Shown in pieces: positions 22,617 through 22,639 of a stretch of 22,639 nt of DNA. The first letter of the stretch is position 1, and each line of letters starts with the position of its first letter. Below the pieces are notes generated by a model. That model was given only the letters and a program-made list of their open reading frames with translations, made no database searches and was not told the DNA's origin. Both the position numbers and the translations under genes were made by a program. Location of the stretch: positions 1-22,639 of the forward strand of contig CAMOTA010000037.1 in the NCBI GenBank assembly GCA_946625225.1, read 5' to 3'. Source of the DNA: UBA9715 sp003452695. GTDB taxonomy: Bacteria > Actinomycetota > Coriobacteriia > Coriobacteriales > Eggerthellaceae.

Positions 22617-22639
22617 CCATCAGAGCGCCGATTTCGGCC

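Overview
The window is GC-rich and dense with genes. Gene content, use of GTG and TTG starts, and several families I associate with the group point to a gut-type member of the Actinomycetota, class Coriobacteriia, probably Eggerthellaceae. The families are a MetRS paralogue, an Ala/Gly-tailed LicD protein with a polytopic membrane partner, and a long-tailed Rho. This placement is an inference; no rRNA or tRNA gene is present to confirm it.

Layout. (1) 101-6256, minus strand: TalC-type transaldolase, Rho with a ~180-residue Arg/Gln-rich disordered head, a membrane-anchored SppA-like S49 peptidase with a ~238-residue Gln-rich head, and a divergent methionyl-tRNA synthetase paralogue. tal and rho abut, sppA and the synthetase overlap, and a hairpin with a short T run lies between rho and sppA. 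(2) 6399-6674: a 5'-truncated plus-strand coding remnant. (3) 6745-11760, minus strand: an NhaC antiporter, a REC-PAS-GGDEF protein, a VanZ-like membrane protein and a conserved protein of unknown function. (4) 11979-16607: the [FeFe]-hydrogenase maturation locus. A plus-strand series TM1266-type regulator, hydE, hydG meets hydF (minus) tail to tail at a shared hairpin. No hydrogenase structural gene is in the window. (5) 16608-19187: accessory stretch with a putative PD-(D/E)XK (DUF559-like) protein, a perfect 100-bp tandem duplication, a cluster of competing hairpin repeats and a 14-bp GC-rich tandem repeat. (6) 19188-22225, minus strand: a LicD-family protein followed, with a 4-nt overlap, by a polytopic DUF6020/GT-C-like membrane protein; together they look like a surface-glycan modification pair.

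How the genes work together. HydE and HydG are radical-SAM enzymes that make the diiron subcluster ligands; HydF is the GTPase scaffold that carries the precursor to the hydrogenase; the TM1266-type protein is a small ACT-like partner usually found with them. The plus-strand maturation genes have a promoter-like site about 260 nt upstream, then a leader with a terminator-like hairpin plus six Ts and a perfect 16-bp palindrome, and two long structured spacers between the genes. The locus therefore looks regulated at the RNA level.

The most notable unexplained structure is non-coding. A dispersed hairpin element occurs three times (window start, 16993-17079, 22350-22437). A palindrome with the same 6-7-6 layout occurs upstream of hydF and next to the vanZ-like gene. 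Mutually exclusive inverted repeats follow the putative nuclease gene.
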